A DNA stretch of 64,000 nt from Clostridium_X cadaveris (GTDB taxonomy: Bacteria > Bacillota > Clostridia > Clostridiales > Clostridiaceae), in the NCBI RefSeq assembly GCF_039521325.1, contig NZ_BAAACD010000016.1; one strand, written 5' to 3'. The translations under genes and the position numbers were made by a program. Below, piece by piece: positions 15,895 to 24,541 of the stretch (positions within the stretch are counted from its first letter, which is position 1; every line of letters starts with the position of its first letter). A model generated the notes under the pieces. That model was not told the origin of the DNA and made no database searches. It saw nothing but the letters and a program-made list of their open reading frames with translations.

Positions 15895-16692
15895 CTATAT
15901 AAAGTTTTTAGTTAAATATTTTGCTATTCCATTATTCACATTACTATCTATTACAGTTCCGTGTGTTATTGCTTCTTTCAATTTTGGAAGGCAATTTCCC
16001 ATTAGACAAGGATGTCCAACATTTTTAAGCATTTCATAATCATTAAAAGCATCCCCAAATGCTATAACATCTGATACATCTATATCTGTTCTCTTACAGT
16101 AATTTTCTAATGCTCTAAATTTTGATATTCCCTTTTCATTCACCTCTAAGCATGATGGATGGCTAAATACTATTTCCAAATGCGGAAACTGCTCCTTCAA
16201 GTCCTTTTCCAGTTCAACAAGGCATTCATGATCTAAGCTTGAAAAGAATACTTTTAGGCACTCATGACCTTTAAATTCCTCGAAAGAACATACTCGACAA
16301 GGAGTACCTGTGCGCTTTCCAAGCTCATCCATAAACTCATCAAAAGTTGTCGTAATCCATTCATCTATAGTAAATCCATTTAAAGCTATATTGCTGCTAT
16401 ATTTACTTAAGTCTATATTTAGAAGCTTCTCTACACTATCTTTTGATAGTGGATGCTTACTTATTATATTGCCATTTTCATAAACTACTGCCCCATTACT
16501 ACAGATACATAATATCTCATCACCTAGTGCATCTCTCACATGCTCTGTTTGAGAATATATCCTTCCTGTGGCTATTGCAAATATATTACCCTTTTTTACT
16601 ACTTGTTTTACTGCATGCGCTGTTTCTTTTGATACAATACCCTTTTCATTCAAAAGTGTACCATCTAAATCACTCACCATTAATCTCTTCAT
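15895..16692 (-). CDS. Cof-type HAD-superfamily sugar phosphatase
   Basis: This 265-residue HAD hydrolase starts MKRLMVSDLDGTLLNEKG with the nucleophile and acid/base aspartates at residues 8 and 10. ATGRIYSQTEHV carries motif II, and AFGDAFNDYEMLKNVGH the metal-binding motif IV. The region between is a type IIB cap, so it belongs to the Cof/YidA group, which dephosphorylates sugar phosphates and flavin or pyridoxal phosphates with overlapping specificity. It lies 35 bases downstream of the thioesterase and probably shares its transcript. The substrate cannot be predicted. Confidence 0.92.
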   Translation of the reverse strand: MKRLMVSDLDGTLLNEKGIVSKETAHAVKQVVKKGNIFAIATGRIYSQTEHVRDALGDEILCICSNGAVVYENGNIISKHPLSKDSVEKLLNIDLSKYSSNIALNGFTIDEWITTTFDEFMDELGKRTGTPCRVCSFEEFKGHECLKVFFSSLDHECLVELEKDLKEQFPHLEIVFSHPSCLEVNEKGISKFRALENYCKRTDIDVSDVIAFGDAFNDYEMLKNVGHPCLMGNCLPKLKEAITHGTVIDSNVNNGIAKYLTKNFI

Positions 16693-16727
16693 ATATAATC
16701 TCCTTTATCTTATGCTATTTAAAATAA

Positions 16728-17459
16728 TTACTCCCAAAATGATTCTGCTAAATTAACCTCTATGCCCTCATCACTTACAATTTTGTGTATATAGTGTCCT
16801 TCTTCCTTTTCTTCACATAAAGACCTAATTATATGACCATAATGAACTTCTTTCTTGTAAACCATCTTTAGTCTAATTAATCTTTTAGTCTTTACTACTT
16901 CTAATGGAATGGTTTCTATTGCCCAATCTATATACTTAGTGTTATTCACATGCATATTTGTATCTATATCACTATATCTAACTTTAAAATCTTGTTCAAA
17001 AGCTAGATTTTGCATTTCTTCTATATCATCCATTTCTATATTGAGACCCTCATCTTTGTTAGTACCATAAGCATCAAACATAACTTGAGGTATCCTTATA
17101 GCTCTCCTCTTTTCTGTGTTTATCAAAAGCCACATAGATATAGCCTCGCATAAAACTTCTCCTTCTTCATTTACAACCTCAAAAATTCTATAAGAATAGA
17201 ATCTCTTTAATGCTACAGGTGTGGTGCTTATCTTAAGCTTTTCTCCATAGACAGGATACCTTATCATCTTTATATCCCATTTATAAAGAACCCATGCCAT
17301 ATTATTTTCATCTAGGAACTCTATCCCTACTCCCTCTTCATTGCTTTGAACCATGGCTACGTCACCAAAGTAGTTTACAAGTGAAGTTAGTAAAAGTTCC
17401 TTCCTGTAATTAAGGTCATGATAAAAGAACTCATACTCCTTTTCAAATCGTTTCCCCAT
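16728..17459 (-). CDS. Acyl-ACP thioesterase (FatA/FatB-like)
   Basis: The protein has two hot-dog halves, as plant and bacterial acyl-ACP thioesterases do. KEYEFFYHDLNYRKELLL starts the first, and VRYSDIDTNMHVNNTKYIDW near residue 160 is the second-half active-site signature with the Asn-x-His arrangement. It releases fatty acids from acyl-ACP in the cytosol. Of two possible starts, the ATG at 17459 has AAAGGAAG seven bases upstream and the ATG at 17480 has none, so I use 17459 (243 residues). A HAD phosphatase gene follows. Confidence 0.92.
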   Translation of the reverse strand: MGKRFEKEYEFFYHDLNYRKELLLTSLVNYFGDVAMVQSNEEGVGIEFLDENNMAWVLYKWDIKMIRYPVYGEKLKISTTPVALKRFYSYRIFEVVNEEGEVLCEAISMWLLINTEKRRAIRIPQVMFDAYGTNKDEGLNIEMDDIEEMQNLAFEQDFKVRYSDIDTNMHVNNTKYIDWAIETIPLEVVKTKRLIRLKMVYKKEVHYGHIIRSLCEEKEEGHYIHKIVSDEGIEVNLAESFWE

Positions 17460-17665
17460 CTTCCAACTTCCTTTCTGCATTAAATATTGTAATATTTTTT
17501 ATACTTACTTTTATATTTATATCCATAAATATAGATTACTATATTTAATTCACAATAATTTAATTATACTATTTTAGATTTATATTTCTAACTATGATTT
17601 GTAAAGTTAATGTAAAATTCTTTGTTTTCTACCATTTACTATATTTATAGCATGTCTACAAATAT

Positions 17666-17704
17666 AAAAAATGAGAACAGCAGTAATGCCATTCTCATTT
17701 TTTA
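17666..17704 (-). terminator. Terminator of purA
   Basis: On the minus strand AAAAATGAGAA pairs with TTCTCATTTTT around a 14-base loop, then TTATATT. It sits immediately after the purA stop. Confidence 0.8.
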
Positions 17705-17706
17705 TA

Positions 17707-18996
17707 TTATTTATTTCTCTTAACTTCTATAGTTTCAGATCTCTTTGGTCCTATAGAAACTATAGATATTTCTACGCCAGTAAGCTCTTCTATTCTATTT
17801 AAATATTTCTTTGCGTTTTCTGGAAGTTCATCAAAAGTCTTAGCATTTTTGATTTCTTCGCCCCATCCCTCGAATTCTTCATAGATAGGTTTGCATTTAG
17901 CTAAATCTTCTAATGATGCTGGGAAGTAATCTATAACTTTTCCTTCAAATTCATATCCTACGCACATCTTTATCTTATCAAGTCCTGCTAATGTATCTAT
18001 CTTTGTTATTACAAGAGATGTTAATCCAGAAACTCTAACAGATGTATTTACGATAACTATATCTAACCATCCACATCTTCTAGCTCTTCCTGTAGTTACT
18101 CCATACTCATGACCTTGAGTTCTTATCCATTCTCCTGTTTCATCCTCAAGCTCTGTTGGGAAAGGTCCCTTTCCAACTCTTGTTGTATAAGCTTTAGTTA
18201 TTCCTATTACTTCATTTACCTTGTTTGGTCCTATACCAGCTCCGCTGCTTACGCCTCCTGCTGTAGTATTAGAAGAAGTAACAAATGGATATGTTCCATA
18301 ATCTATATCTAGAAGCATACCTTGAGCACCTTCAAATAAAATGCTCTTATCTTCTTTTATCTCTTCATTTAATATTACAGAAACGTCTTTTACAAATGGT
18401 TTCACCTTTTCTGCATACTCTACATATTGGTTGTATATTGTGTCAAAGTCTAAAGCTTCTCCATCATATACCTTAGTTATATATTTGTTCTTTAGAGTTA
18501 GGTTTTCTTGAAGCTTTTCCTTTAAAACATCTTTATTGATAAGGTCGCAAATTCTTATTCCACATCTTTCAAATTTGTCTGTGTAGCATGGTCCTATACC
18601 TTTTCCAGTAGTTCCTATGCTGTTTGCTCCTCTAGCTTTTTCTTTTAAAGCGTCTAATACTTTATGATAAGGCATTATAACATGGGCTCTATCACTTATT
18701 ATTAATTTTTCTGGAGTTATGCTTACGCCTAAACCTTCTAGATAATTTATTTCACTTAGTAATGCTTCTGGGTCAACAACAACACCATTTCCTATTATGT
18801 TTACTTTGTTATCGTATAATATTCCTGATGGTATTAAGTGAAGTTTATACTGTTTATCTTCTACTTCAACTGTATGACCAGCGTTGTTTCCCCCTTGGAA
18901 TCTAACTACTACGTGAGCTTTTTCTGCAAGGTAATCTGTAATCTTTCCTTTTCCCTCATCGCCCCATTGAGCGCCTAAAACTACGAATGATGACAT
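17707..18996 (-). CDS. purA: Adenylosuccinate synthetase
   Basis: PurA joins IMP and aspartate using GTP, the first step from IMP to AMP. The 429 residues match the family. GAQWGDEGKGKITDYLAE holds the GTP loop with catalytic Asp 13; FQGGNNAGHTV has catalytic His 41; GTTGKGIGPCYTDK, FEGAQGMLLDIDYGTYPFVT and TTGRARRCGWLD are further signatures. It is transcribed alone, divergent from pgsA. Its GAGGAGG site is unusually far from the ATG (37 bases), with a hairpin between (see the separate entry). Confidence 0.97.
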   Translation of the reverse strand: MSSFVVLGAQWGDEGKGKITDYLAEKAHVVVRFQGGNNAGHTVEVEDKQYKLHLIPSGILYDNKVNIIGNGVVVDPEALLSEINYLEGLGVSITPEKLIISDRAHVIMPYHKVLDALKEKARGANSIGTTGKGIGPCYTDKFERCGIRICDLINKDVLKEKLQENLTLKNKYITKVYDGEALDFDTIYNQYVEYAEKVKPFVKDVSVILNEEIKEDKSILFEGAQGMLLDIDYGTYPFVTSSNTTAGGVSSGAGIGPNKVNEVIGITKAYTTRVGKGPFPTELEDETGEWIRTQGHEYGVTTGRARRCGWLDIVIVNTSVRVSGLTSLVITKIDTLAGLDKIKMCVGYEFEGKVIDYFPASLEDLAKCKPIYEEFEGWGEEIKNAKTFDELPENAKKYLNRIEELTGVEISIVSIGPKRSETIEVKRNK

Positions 18997-19040
18997 ATTT
19001 TTTCGGCTTCACTGATTTTTCAGCTTTGCCTTTCCTCCTC
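18997..19040 (-). promoter_or_regulatory. purA ribosome site, hairpin and start codon
   Basis: On the minus strand GAGGAGG (19034-19040) is followed by a 26-base hairpin (19005-19030): GGC and GCC close around GCTGA/TCAGT with an AAAA loop. Folding it places the site 11 bases from ATG 18996. No other in-frame start lies closer to the site. Confidence 0.5.
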
Positions 19041-19109
19041 TACTCTAAAGTATGTGCCTTATTATAATATTCCCTAAACCGTAAACTTTTACTATAACAA
19101 TGACAGTTT

Positions 19110-19139
19110 ATAATATCAAAAAAGATATAGGAAAGTCAA
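19110..19139 (-). promoter_or_regulatory. Promoter of purA
   Basis: On the minus strand TTGACT (19134-19139) and TATTAT (19110-19115) are 18 bases apart, giving a leader of roughly 105 bases. Confidence 0.6.
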
Positions 19140-19238
19140 TGATTTTGCATAGTTTCAAGATGTTATTAACAAAATTATAATTTTTTCAAATTTTTAACTT
19201 GTTTTATAAATGACTAAGTATTATTAAGATTAATTATA

Positions 19239-19247
19239 TGTTATAAT
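19239..19247 (+). promoter_or_regulatory. Extended -10 promoter of pgsA
   Basis: TGTTATAAT is a perfect extended -10 element, about 57 bases before the start codon. It is the same nonamer as at 5017. Confidence 0.6.
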
Positions 19248-19270
19248 TACAAGTATATATCCGTTATACA

Positions 19271-19303
19271 GGGGAGGTGCGGCAGAATTGACTGCCAGAT
19301 TAT
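19271..19303 (+). promoter_or_regulatory. pgsA ribosome site, hairpin and start codon
   Basis: GGGGAGG (19271-19277) is 26 bases from ATG 19304. GGCAG and CTGCC (19281-19296) form a perfect five-pair hairpin with a six-base loop between them. Removing its 16 bases leaves a spacing of 10. A TTG in the loop region is out of frame with the gene. Confidence 0.55.
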
Positions 19304-19825
19304 ATGAACTTACCTAATATTTTAACAACCATAAGGTTACTTTTGATTCCTGTTTTTGTTTTAGTGTTTTTCTCTTATGGTACTCAAGGTCTTATTTACG
19401 GAGCGATAATATTTTTAATCGCAGGTTTTACAGATGTATTAGATGGTCACATAGCTCGTAAATTTAATTTAGTAACTAAATATGGCATAGTTCTTGATCC
19501 CTTAGCAGATAAACTAATGCTTCTAACTGTACTATTTTGTCTATCAGTTAAAGAAATAATACCTTTTTGGGTGTTTATAGTAATAGCTGTAAAAGATTTA
19601 AGTATGATAGTATCAGGAGTATTTTTGTACAAAAAGGACACCGTAATACCTTCTAATTTCTTTGGTAAGGCATCTACAGTACTATTTTATGTGGCAATTC
19701 TTGCAGAAGCTTTAGGATTCCATATTGGAAGTTCTCTTCTTTATATAGCTGTATTAAGTGCTTTCGTAGCTCTAACAAATTACGCTATAATATTCTTTAA
19801 GAATAAAAAGCAAAAACAAGTTTGA
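19304..19825 (+). CDS. pgsA: CDP-diacylglycerol-glycerol-3-phosphate 3-phosphatidyltransferase
   Basis: PgsA makes phosphatidylglycerophosphate, the committed step to phosphatidylglycerol, in the inner membrane. The CDP-alcohol phosphotransferase motif is intact in DVLDGHIARK followed by GIVLDPLADK (residues 46-70), supplying the four metal-binding aspartates. MNLPNILTTIRLLLIPVFV is the typical amphipathic and first membrane helix, with about five hydrophobic helices in all. Length (173) is normal. The start is set by the family-typical N-terminus, although the ribosome site is displaced by a hairpin. Confidence 0.94.
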   Translation: MNLPNILTTIRLLLIPVFVLVFFSYGTQGLIYGAIIFLIAGFTDVLDGHIARKFNLVTKYGIVLDPLADKLMLLTVLFCLSVKEIIPFWVFIVIAVKDLSMIVSGVFLYKKDTVIPSNFFGKASTVLFYVAILAEALGFHIGSSLLYIAVLSAFVALTNYAIIFFKNKKQKQV

Positions 19826-19857
19826 TAAATAATTTTAGATAGTAATTATGTTATAAA

Positions 19858-19898
19858 TAAAAAAACTTAGCAGATAACTGCTAAGTTTTCTTTATTTT
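19858..19898. terminator. Bidirectional terminator between pgsA and mtnA
   Basis: AAAACTTAGCAG pairs perfectly with CTGCTAAGTTTT around ATAA. Both strands continue in T-rich runs, so it can end both convergent transcripts. Confidence 0.9.
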
Positions 19899-19943
19899 AA
19901 ATCTAAAGCTGATTTTTCTTCATTTATTTTTAGCACATTGTTT

Positions 19944-20996
19944 CTAGTAAAATTGCTGAACCTCTGTTTCAAAGTATCTTTGCAAATCATAGCTTGAGAA
20001 AATCCCCTTATCTGTTACAATTCCACTAATAAGATGTGGTGGGGTAATATCAAAAGATGGATATATTCCCTTAACTGTATCTAATGTATTCTTAAATCCA
20101 CCAGATGATAAAACTTCTTTAGGATCTCTTTCTTCTATAATTATATCTGCTCCACTCTTTTTCCCTATATCAGGTATTCCTGTTACAAAATAAGGTATAC
20201 CAAAGTGTTTGGCTAGTATAGCTATTTGTAAAGTTCCTATTTTGTTTGCAATATGCCCATCTCTAGCTATTGTATCAGCTGCAGAAGTGAATAAGTCTAC
20301 ATTTTTATTTTGCATCGTATATGCTACCATATTGTCTGTTATTACTGTGGTATCAAAACCCATTTGGCTGCAACAACTAGCAGTTAATCTTGCTCCTTGC
20401 AAATATGGTCTAGTCTCAGCACAATAAATTTTTATATCATTATTTCTTTTCTTAGCAGCTCTAAGCATCATTCCTATGATAGTCTCTCCAAAACATTGAG
20501 TCATTATTGTTCCGTTTTGAGGAAACATATCTGCAAGATATTCTCCTACCTTTTCCATTGTAGAATAACGTCTATTCAACGAATCTACAGTAGTATTAAA
20601 TATAGCTTCTGATGCATTCTTTCCTTGTGATAAAGCTTTTTTAGCTGCTTCTAAACAGTTATTAGTTATGATTCCCATACGATTTGCAGTAGTTGGTCTA
20701 GCATGTGATATATCATAAGAAGCTTTCTCAAGGAATTTTATTTGTTCTTCCTCTGTCTTATGTTCTATTTCATGAGCTGCTAAGGCCATTCCCATTCCTG
20801 CTGCTGTATATGGTCCTGCACTTTGGGTTACCATATCTCTAATAGCATAAGCTACTTCCATATATGTAGTACATGTTACAAAACGCACTTCTCTTGGATA
20901 AACTCTTCTATCAAGAATTCTTACCTTTCCATCTTCATACCATGCTACATTTTCATACTGTAACAAAAAAGCTAATCCTTCATCCATTCTTTTCAT
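19944..20996 (-). CDS. mtnA: MtnA-family methylthioribose-1-phosphate (or 5-deoxyribose-1-phosphate) isomerase
   Basis: MtnA converts the aldose-1-phosphate of 5-methylthioribose into the ketose 1-phosphate. The catalytic cysteine lies in LTASCCSQMG (near residue 163) and the aspartate in SAADTIARDGHIANKIGT (near 240); both are intact, and about 350 residues is normal. I start at ATG 20996, with AAAAGGTG at the right distance; a GTG at 21005 lies within that site. It is the last gene of a minus-strand set with an MtnK-like kinase, a carrier and an aldolase. Methionine-salvage genes mtnB, C, D are absent, which points to the aldolase (DHAP shunt) route. Confidence 0.9.
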   Translation of the reverse strand: MKRMDEGLAFLLQYENVAWYEDGKVRILDRRVYPREVRFVTCTTYMEVAYAIRDMVTQSAGPYTAAGMGMALAAHEIEHKTEEEQIKFLEKASYDISHARPTTANRMGIITNNCLEAAKKALSQGKNASEAIFNTTVDSLNRRYSTMEKVGEYLADMFPQNGTIMTQCFGETIIGMMLRAAKKRNNDIKIYCAETRPYLQGARLTASCCSQMGFDTTVITDNMVAYTMQNKNVDLFTSAADTIARDGHIANKIGTLQIAILAKHFGIPYFVTGIPDIGKKSGADIIIEERDPKEVLSSGGFKNTLDTVKGIYPSFDITPPHLISGIVTDKGIFSSYDLQRYFETEVQQFY

Positions 20997-21062
20997 ATAT
21001 ATCACCTTTTTCTATATTTATCATAACTTTTAAATGTTCTGTAAATTAATCATATGTCACTA

Positions 21063-22265
21063 TTATGCTAATATTAAATTAAATCTCTCAGTTAAATCTT
21101 TTCCCATTGTAATCTTATATCTATCAGTTATTAAAGCAATACCCATCTTGATTAAAGCTCTTTCTAAAGGAAGTCTTTGTTTCATATCTTCAACGCTTGT
21201 TACTTCGATAACTTTAGAATCTCCTACTACTCTTCTTATCATTTCAGTTCCTGCATATCCCATGGAATCAGCCAATACTTCTTTAAGATAATTTTCTTTG
21301 AAATATTTATTGTATAGGTCAAATGTAACTACTGAATCATATTTCTTTGAAAGCTTATTTATAAGAAGATCAACAGTATTTTCTATGGTTTTTTCTATCC
21401 AATTTAAAAACTCTTCATTTTTATTGTCAGTATAGAATTTATTAGTCCAAGAGAAGAATAAGTTTCCTATAACATTACCTATATCATATCCCATAGGTCC
21501 ATAAAATGCGAATTCAGGGTCTATTACCTTGATTCCTTTTTCGTTAGCAAAAATTGAGCCTGAATGAAGATCCCCATGAATAAGTGACTGTGCACAATTC
21601 ATAAAGTTATTTCTTAGCATTCCAACTTCAGCTTTTAATTTTTCATTGTTATATAAATGCTCTTCAACAAATTCTTTATTTTCATCTATAATTATATTTC
21701 TATTTTTATAGTTGTAATAAGGCTCTGTAAAAACTAAGTCTTCACTAATATCACAAAGCTCTTTGTTTGTAAACTCTATAACTCTATCCTTCTTTTCTGC
21801 TCTACCTACTACTAAATCTGTTGTTGGAAGAAGGGTATCTGCTAGAAATGTAGATAGTTCTTCTGCTAAATGACTAAATGTCTTTCCATCCATAAGTTCT
21901 TTTCTTAAATTTTTATATTCTGATATATCTTCCATAGAAATTGCACACATAATTTCATCATAATGATGAACTTTAGGTATATATGTTGGTGCCAATTGTC
22001 CTTGTATCTTTAAAATTTCTGCTTCGATTCTGCTATGTCTAACATCTAAAGGTCTTCCAGAAGATCTTAAAAGAGTGTCTGCCTGCTTTATAATTAGAGA
22101 TTTTCCTGTTTCAGGATTCCATATTTTAAATACGTAATTTATGTTTCCGTCTCCAATCTCTTTAGCTTCCAGCTTCTCATCAGGAGCGAAATATTTTACT
22201 ACATCTTTAGAATAAATTTTTGCTTCTTCTGTATCCATTAAAAAATGCTTACAATATTTATCCAT
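21063..22265 (-). CDS. mtnK: MtnK-family S-methyl-5-thioribose (or 5-deoxyribose) kinase
   Basis: This 400-residue protein has the aminoglycoside-phosphotransferase-like kinase fold. EIGDGNINYVFKIW starts the N-lobe, IIKQADTLLR has the ATP lysine, LIHGDLHSGSIFAN is the catalytic loop and VIDPEFAFYGPMGYDIGN the metal-binding segment. MtnK phosphorylates the C1 hydroxyl of 5-methylthioribose; homologues also take 5-deoxyribose. It lies 66 bases before the isomerase gene and 34 bases after the carrier gene, all on the minus strand, which makes a kinase-isomerase unit. Confidence 0.9.
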   Translation of the reverse strand: MDKYCKHFLMDTEEAKIYSKDVVKYFAPDEKLEAKEIGDGNINYVFKIWNPETGKSLIIKQADTLLRSSGRPLDVRHSRIEAEILKIQGQLAPTYIPKVHHYDEIMCAISMEDISEYKNLRKELMDGKTFSHLAEELSTFLADTLLPTTDLVVGRAEKKDRVIEFTNKELCDISEDLVFTEPYYNYKNRNIIIDENKEFVEEHLYNNEKLKAEVGMLRNNFMNCAQSLIHGDLHSGSIFANEKGIKVIDPEFAFYGPMGYDIGNVIGNLFFSWTNKFYTDNKNEEFLNWIEKTIENTVDLLINKLSKKYDSVVTFDLYNKYFKENYLKEVLADSMGYAGTEMIRRVVGDSKVIEVTSVEDMKQRLPLERALIKMGIALITDRYKITMGKDLTERFNLILA

Positions 22266-22299
22266 TTTATTTTCCTCCTATCAAATCACAAATTTTCCC

Positions 22300-23640
22300 T
22301 TACTGTAAATTAGTTTCTAATTGTTTTGCGTCTTTTTTCTTAAATTTAGGCCATCCAATAATTATAAATATAGTACCAAATATAAGCATAAGTATACAGT
22401 ACCATACATAAGGCATTATTGACATAGGGGAGATTTTTGCAATACCTCCTGCCACTAATAATTGTCCAGCATATGGAAGCAATCCATTAAATGCTGATGA
22501 GAATAAGTCAAGAATACTTGCAACCCTTTCTCTAGCGATTCCAAATTTATCAGCTATTTCTCTAGCAATAGGACCTGTCGCAATTATTGAAATTGTATTA
22601 TTTGTAGTAGCTATATCTAGTAAACTTACTAAAGCAGCTATACTTAATTCTCCGCCTTTTGCTGTCTTTGTTTTTCTAGTTAACTTTTCAAGAAGCCAAT
22701 CTATTCCGCCTAGATAGTTCATTAAGGCTACCATACCACCTACCAGTATCGCTATAAGTGACATATCTTCCATCCAAGTCATACCTGTATGTATAATACC
22801 TAAAGAAGATATCAATGTAAAATCTCCATGTATGATTCCTATTATAATTCCTGAAGCAACACCAAGTGTCATAACTGTTATAACATTTAATCCTACTAAT
22901 GATAATACTATAACTACAACATAAGGAATAAGGTTTACAATATTAAAATTATATACTGATTGAGTTATAGGAGTAGATGCTGTTTGCATAGATAATAATA
23001 TGCAGTTTATAATTACCGCTGGTAATACCATAAGTATGTTAGCTTTAAACTTTGATTTCATAGATACTTCTTGTGTACGAGTGGCTGCTATTGTAGTATC
23101 TGAAATAAATGATAGGTTGTCCCCAAACATTGCACCGCCTACAACAACTCCACTAACTAAGGCTATATTAAATCCAGTTTTATTAGCAATATCTACAGCT
23201 ATTGGCATTAATGCTGCTACAGTTCCCATTGAAGTTCCCATTGAAAAACTTAATATACATCCTATTAGAAATAATCCTGGTAGTATTAATTTAGAAGGTA
23301 ATATTGAAAGTCCTAGATTAGTGACAGATTCTACTGCATGCATTTCATTAGCTATACCATAAAAAGCTCCTGCAAGTAAGAAGATTATTACCATTAAAAT
23401 TAATGTTTCTTCTCCGCCGCCTTTACAGTACATTGATACTCTCTCATCAAAAGTAGTTGGTTTTCTTTCTCCTGGTTTTTTTAGTGCTAGTCCAATACCA
23501 GATGCTATCATAATTCCTATCATAAGAGGCATGTTATCAAAGCTACCTGTAAAAATACCCGTGCTCATATAAAGCACTAAAAAAACTATTAATGGTAGAA
23601 GGCCTAGAAAATTCCCTTTTTTATTTGAGTTTTGTTCCAT
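22300..23640 (-). CDS. NhaC-family Na+/H+ antiporter-type carrier, possible salvage-substrate importer
   Basis: The 446 residues form about eleven membrane helices. FSMGTSMGTVAALMPIA near residue 137 and GGAMFGDNLSFISDTTIAA near 167 are the NhaC/ion-transporter signatures. Annotated members exchange sodium or organic acids, but others are substrate carriers encoded with catabolic enzymes. Its position in a kinase-isomerase-aldolase set makes import of the salvaged sugar or nucleoside, or export of a product, more likely than general sodium exchange. It has a GGGGAG ribosome site and a cre-like box in its upstream region at 23728. Confidence 0.88.
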   Translation of the reverse strand: MEQNSNKKGNFLGLLPLIVFLVLYMSTGIFTGSFDNMPLMIGIMIASGIGLALKKPGERKPTTFDERVSMYCKGGGEETLILMVIIFLLAGAFYGIANEMHAVESVTNLGLSILPSKLILPGLFLIGCILSFSMGTSMGTVAALMPIAVDIANKTGFNIALVSGVVVGGAMFGDNLSFISDTTIAATRTQEVSMKSKFKANILMVLPAVIINCILLSMQTASTPITQSVYNFNIVNLIPYVVVIVLSLVGLNVITVMTLGVASGIIIGIIHGDFTLISSLGIIHTGMTWMEDMSLIAILVGGMVALMNYLGGIDWLLEKLTRKTKTAKGGELSIAALVSLLDIATTNNTISIIATGPIAREIADKFGIARERVASILDLFSSAFNGLLPYAGQLLVAGGIAKISPMSIMPYVWYCILMLIFGTIFIIIGWPKFKKKDAKQLETNLQ

Positions 23641-23727
23641 ATTGTTAATCTCCCCTTTAAATAAACTTATTTATTCACGTCATCAGCCTGAAGTTAAATT
23701 TTGCTTAAAACTTATAATTTAAAATAA

Positions 23728-23741
23728 TATAAACGTTGTCA
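23728..23741. promoter_or_regulatory. Candidate CcpA (cre) site upstream of the carrier gene
   Basis: TATAAACGTTGTCA fits the cre consensus TGWAANCGNTNWCA at 13 of 14 positions; only position 2 differs. It lies between the aldolase and carrier genes, 88 bases before the carrier start. Confidence 0.5.
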
Positions 23742-23821
23742 TTATTAATTTTATTTATATTTTATAAATGTTGTTTTTGGACTTATTTTATAGAAAATTG
23801 TTGATCAACAAAATCATTTAC

Positions 23822-23838
23822 TCGTTTAACAATTAATT
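23822..23838 (+). repeat. 17-base repeat, left copy
   Basis: TCGTTTAACAATTAATT recurs exactly at 24607-24623. A perfect 14-base palindrome (TTGTTGATCAACAA, 23798-23811) lies next to this copy. Confidence 0.6.
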
Positions 23839-23846
23839 ATTAAAGT

Positions 23847-24437
23847 TTACTCAAGTATAATAGGAGTTCCTGATGTCTTAGCATAATAATATATCTTTGC
23901 AGCATCCTCCACATATTCACTTGCAGTGTATGCCTCGTCCATATTTTTTCCACAGCTTATAGTACCGTGGTTTGCTAATAAACAAGAATTTCTATCTTCT
24001 AAATAAGGAAGTATCGCATCTCCTAATTCTGCGGATCCTGCAGGTTTGAAAGGTGCCACTTTGATATCTCCTCCCAAAAACGGTTTCATCTCTATTAAAA
24101 TAAGAGGGATATCCTGTCTAGTTACAGCAAAGCTAGTTGCAAAAGGTGAATGCGTATGAACAATTGCATTGATATTAGGATACTTTTTATATATAGCCAA
24201 ATGCATTTTCCATTCTGATGATGGTTTTTGATTTGGGTTTTTAGTTACTCCATTGCCTTCAACTTCAACTATATCTCCTTCAACCATTGTGTCGTAAGGA
24301 AGACTACTTGGTGTTATAAAGAAGCTGTTATCACTGCTATCTATCTTTCTCATACTTATGTTTCCGCTAGTTCCTGCTACTAATTTCTGGTTATAAAGTT
24401 TTTTTGCGGCTTTTAGCACAATTTTGTTTTCTTCCAT
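23847..24437 (-). CDS. Class II aldolase (Ald2/FucA-like), probable DHAP-forming aldolase
   Basis: The protein (196 residues) belongs to the zinc-dependent class II aldolase/adducin family. The metal histidines are in VHTHSPFATSF (near residue 98) and NHGTISCG (near 158), and SSEWKMHLAIY supplies the catalytic glutamate. In a kinase-isomerase-aldolase set the expected reaction is cleavage of 5-methylthioribulose-1-phosphate or 5-deoxyribulose-1-phosphate into DHAP and a two-carbon aldehyde. The MtnB dehydratase shares this fold, but mtnC and mtnD are missing, so aldolase is preferred. GGAGGCGG precedes the ATG. Confidence 0.82.
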   Translation of the reverse strand: MEENKIVLKAAKKLYNQKLVAGTSGNISMRKIDSSDNSFFITPSSLPYDTMVEGDIVEVEGNGVTKNPNQKPSSEWKMHLAIYKKYPNINAIVHTHSPFATSFAVTRQDIPLILIEMKPFLGGDIKVAPFKPAGSAELGDAILPYLEDRNSCLLANHGTISCGKNMDEAYTASEYVEDAAKIYYYAKTSGTPIILE

Positions 24438-24469
24438 TTTTCCGCCTCCTTTCTCTACGTCATGTCAAC

Positions 24470-24498
24470 AATATACAACATTTTCTTTCAAAAGTAAA
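24470..24498 (-). promoter_or_regulatory. Promoter of the aldolase gene
   Basis: On the minus strand TTTACT (24493-24498) and TATATT (24470-24475) are 17 bases apart. The -10 is part of a TATATTGTT element that recurs in the divergent deoR promoter. Confidence 0.55.
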
Positions 24499-24541
24499 TA
24501 TATTTATGTGAGTTTTTGATATATTTTTTTGTTTTTTGTTG

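Noticed and set aside
18109..18476. Plus-strand open frames inside purA
   Set aside because: They lie fully within a conserved minus-strand gene and have no ribosome site or protein-like sequence.
23847..24437. MtnB (methylthioribulose-1-phosphate dehydratase)
   Set aside because: The fold is shared, but mtnC and mtnD are absent, so an aldolase fits the neighbourhood better; the alternative is not excluded by motifs alone.
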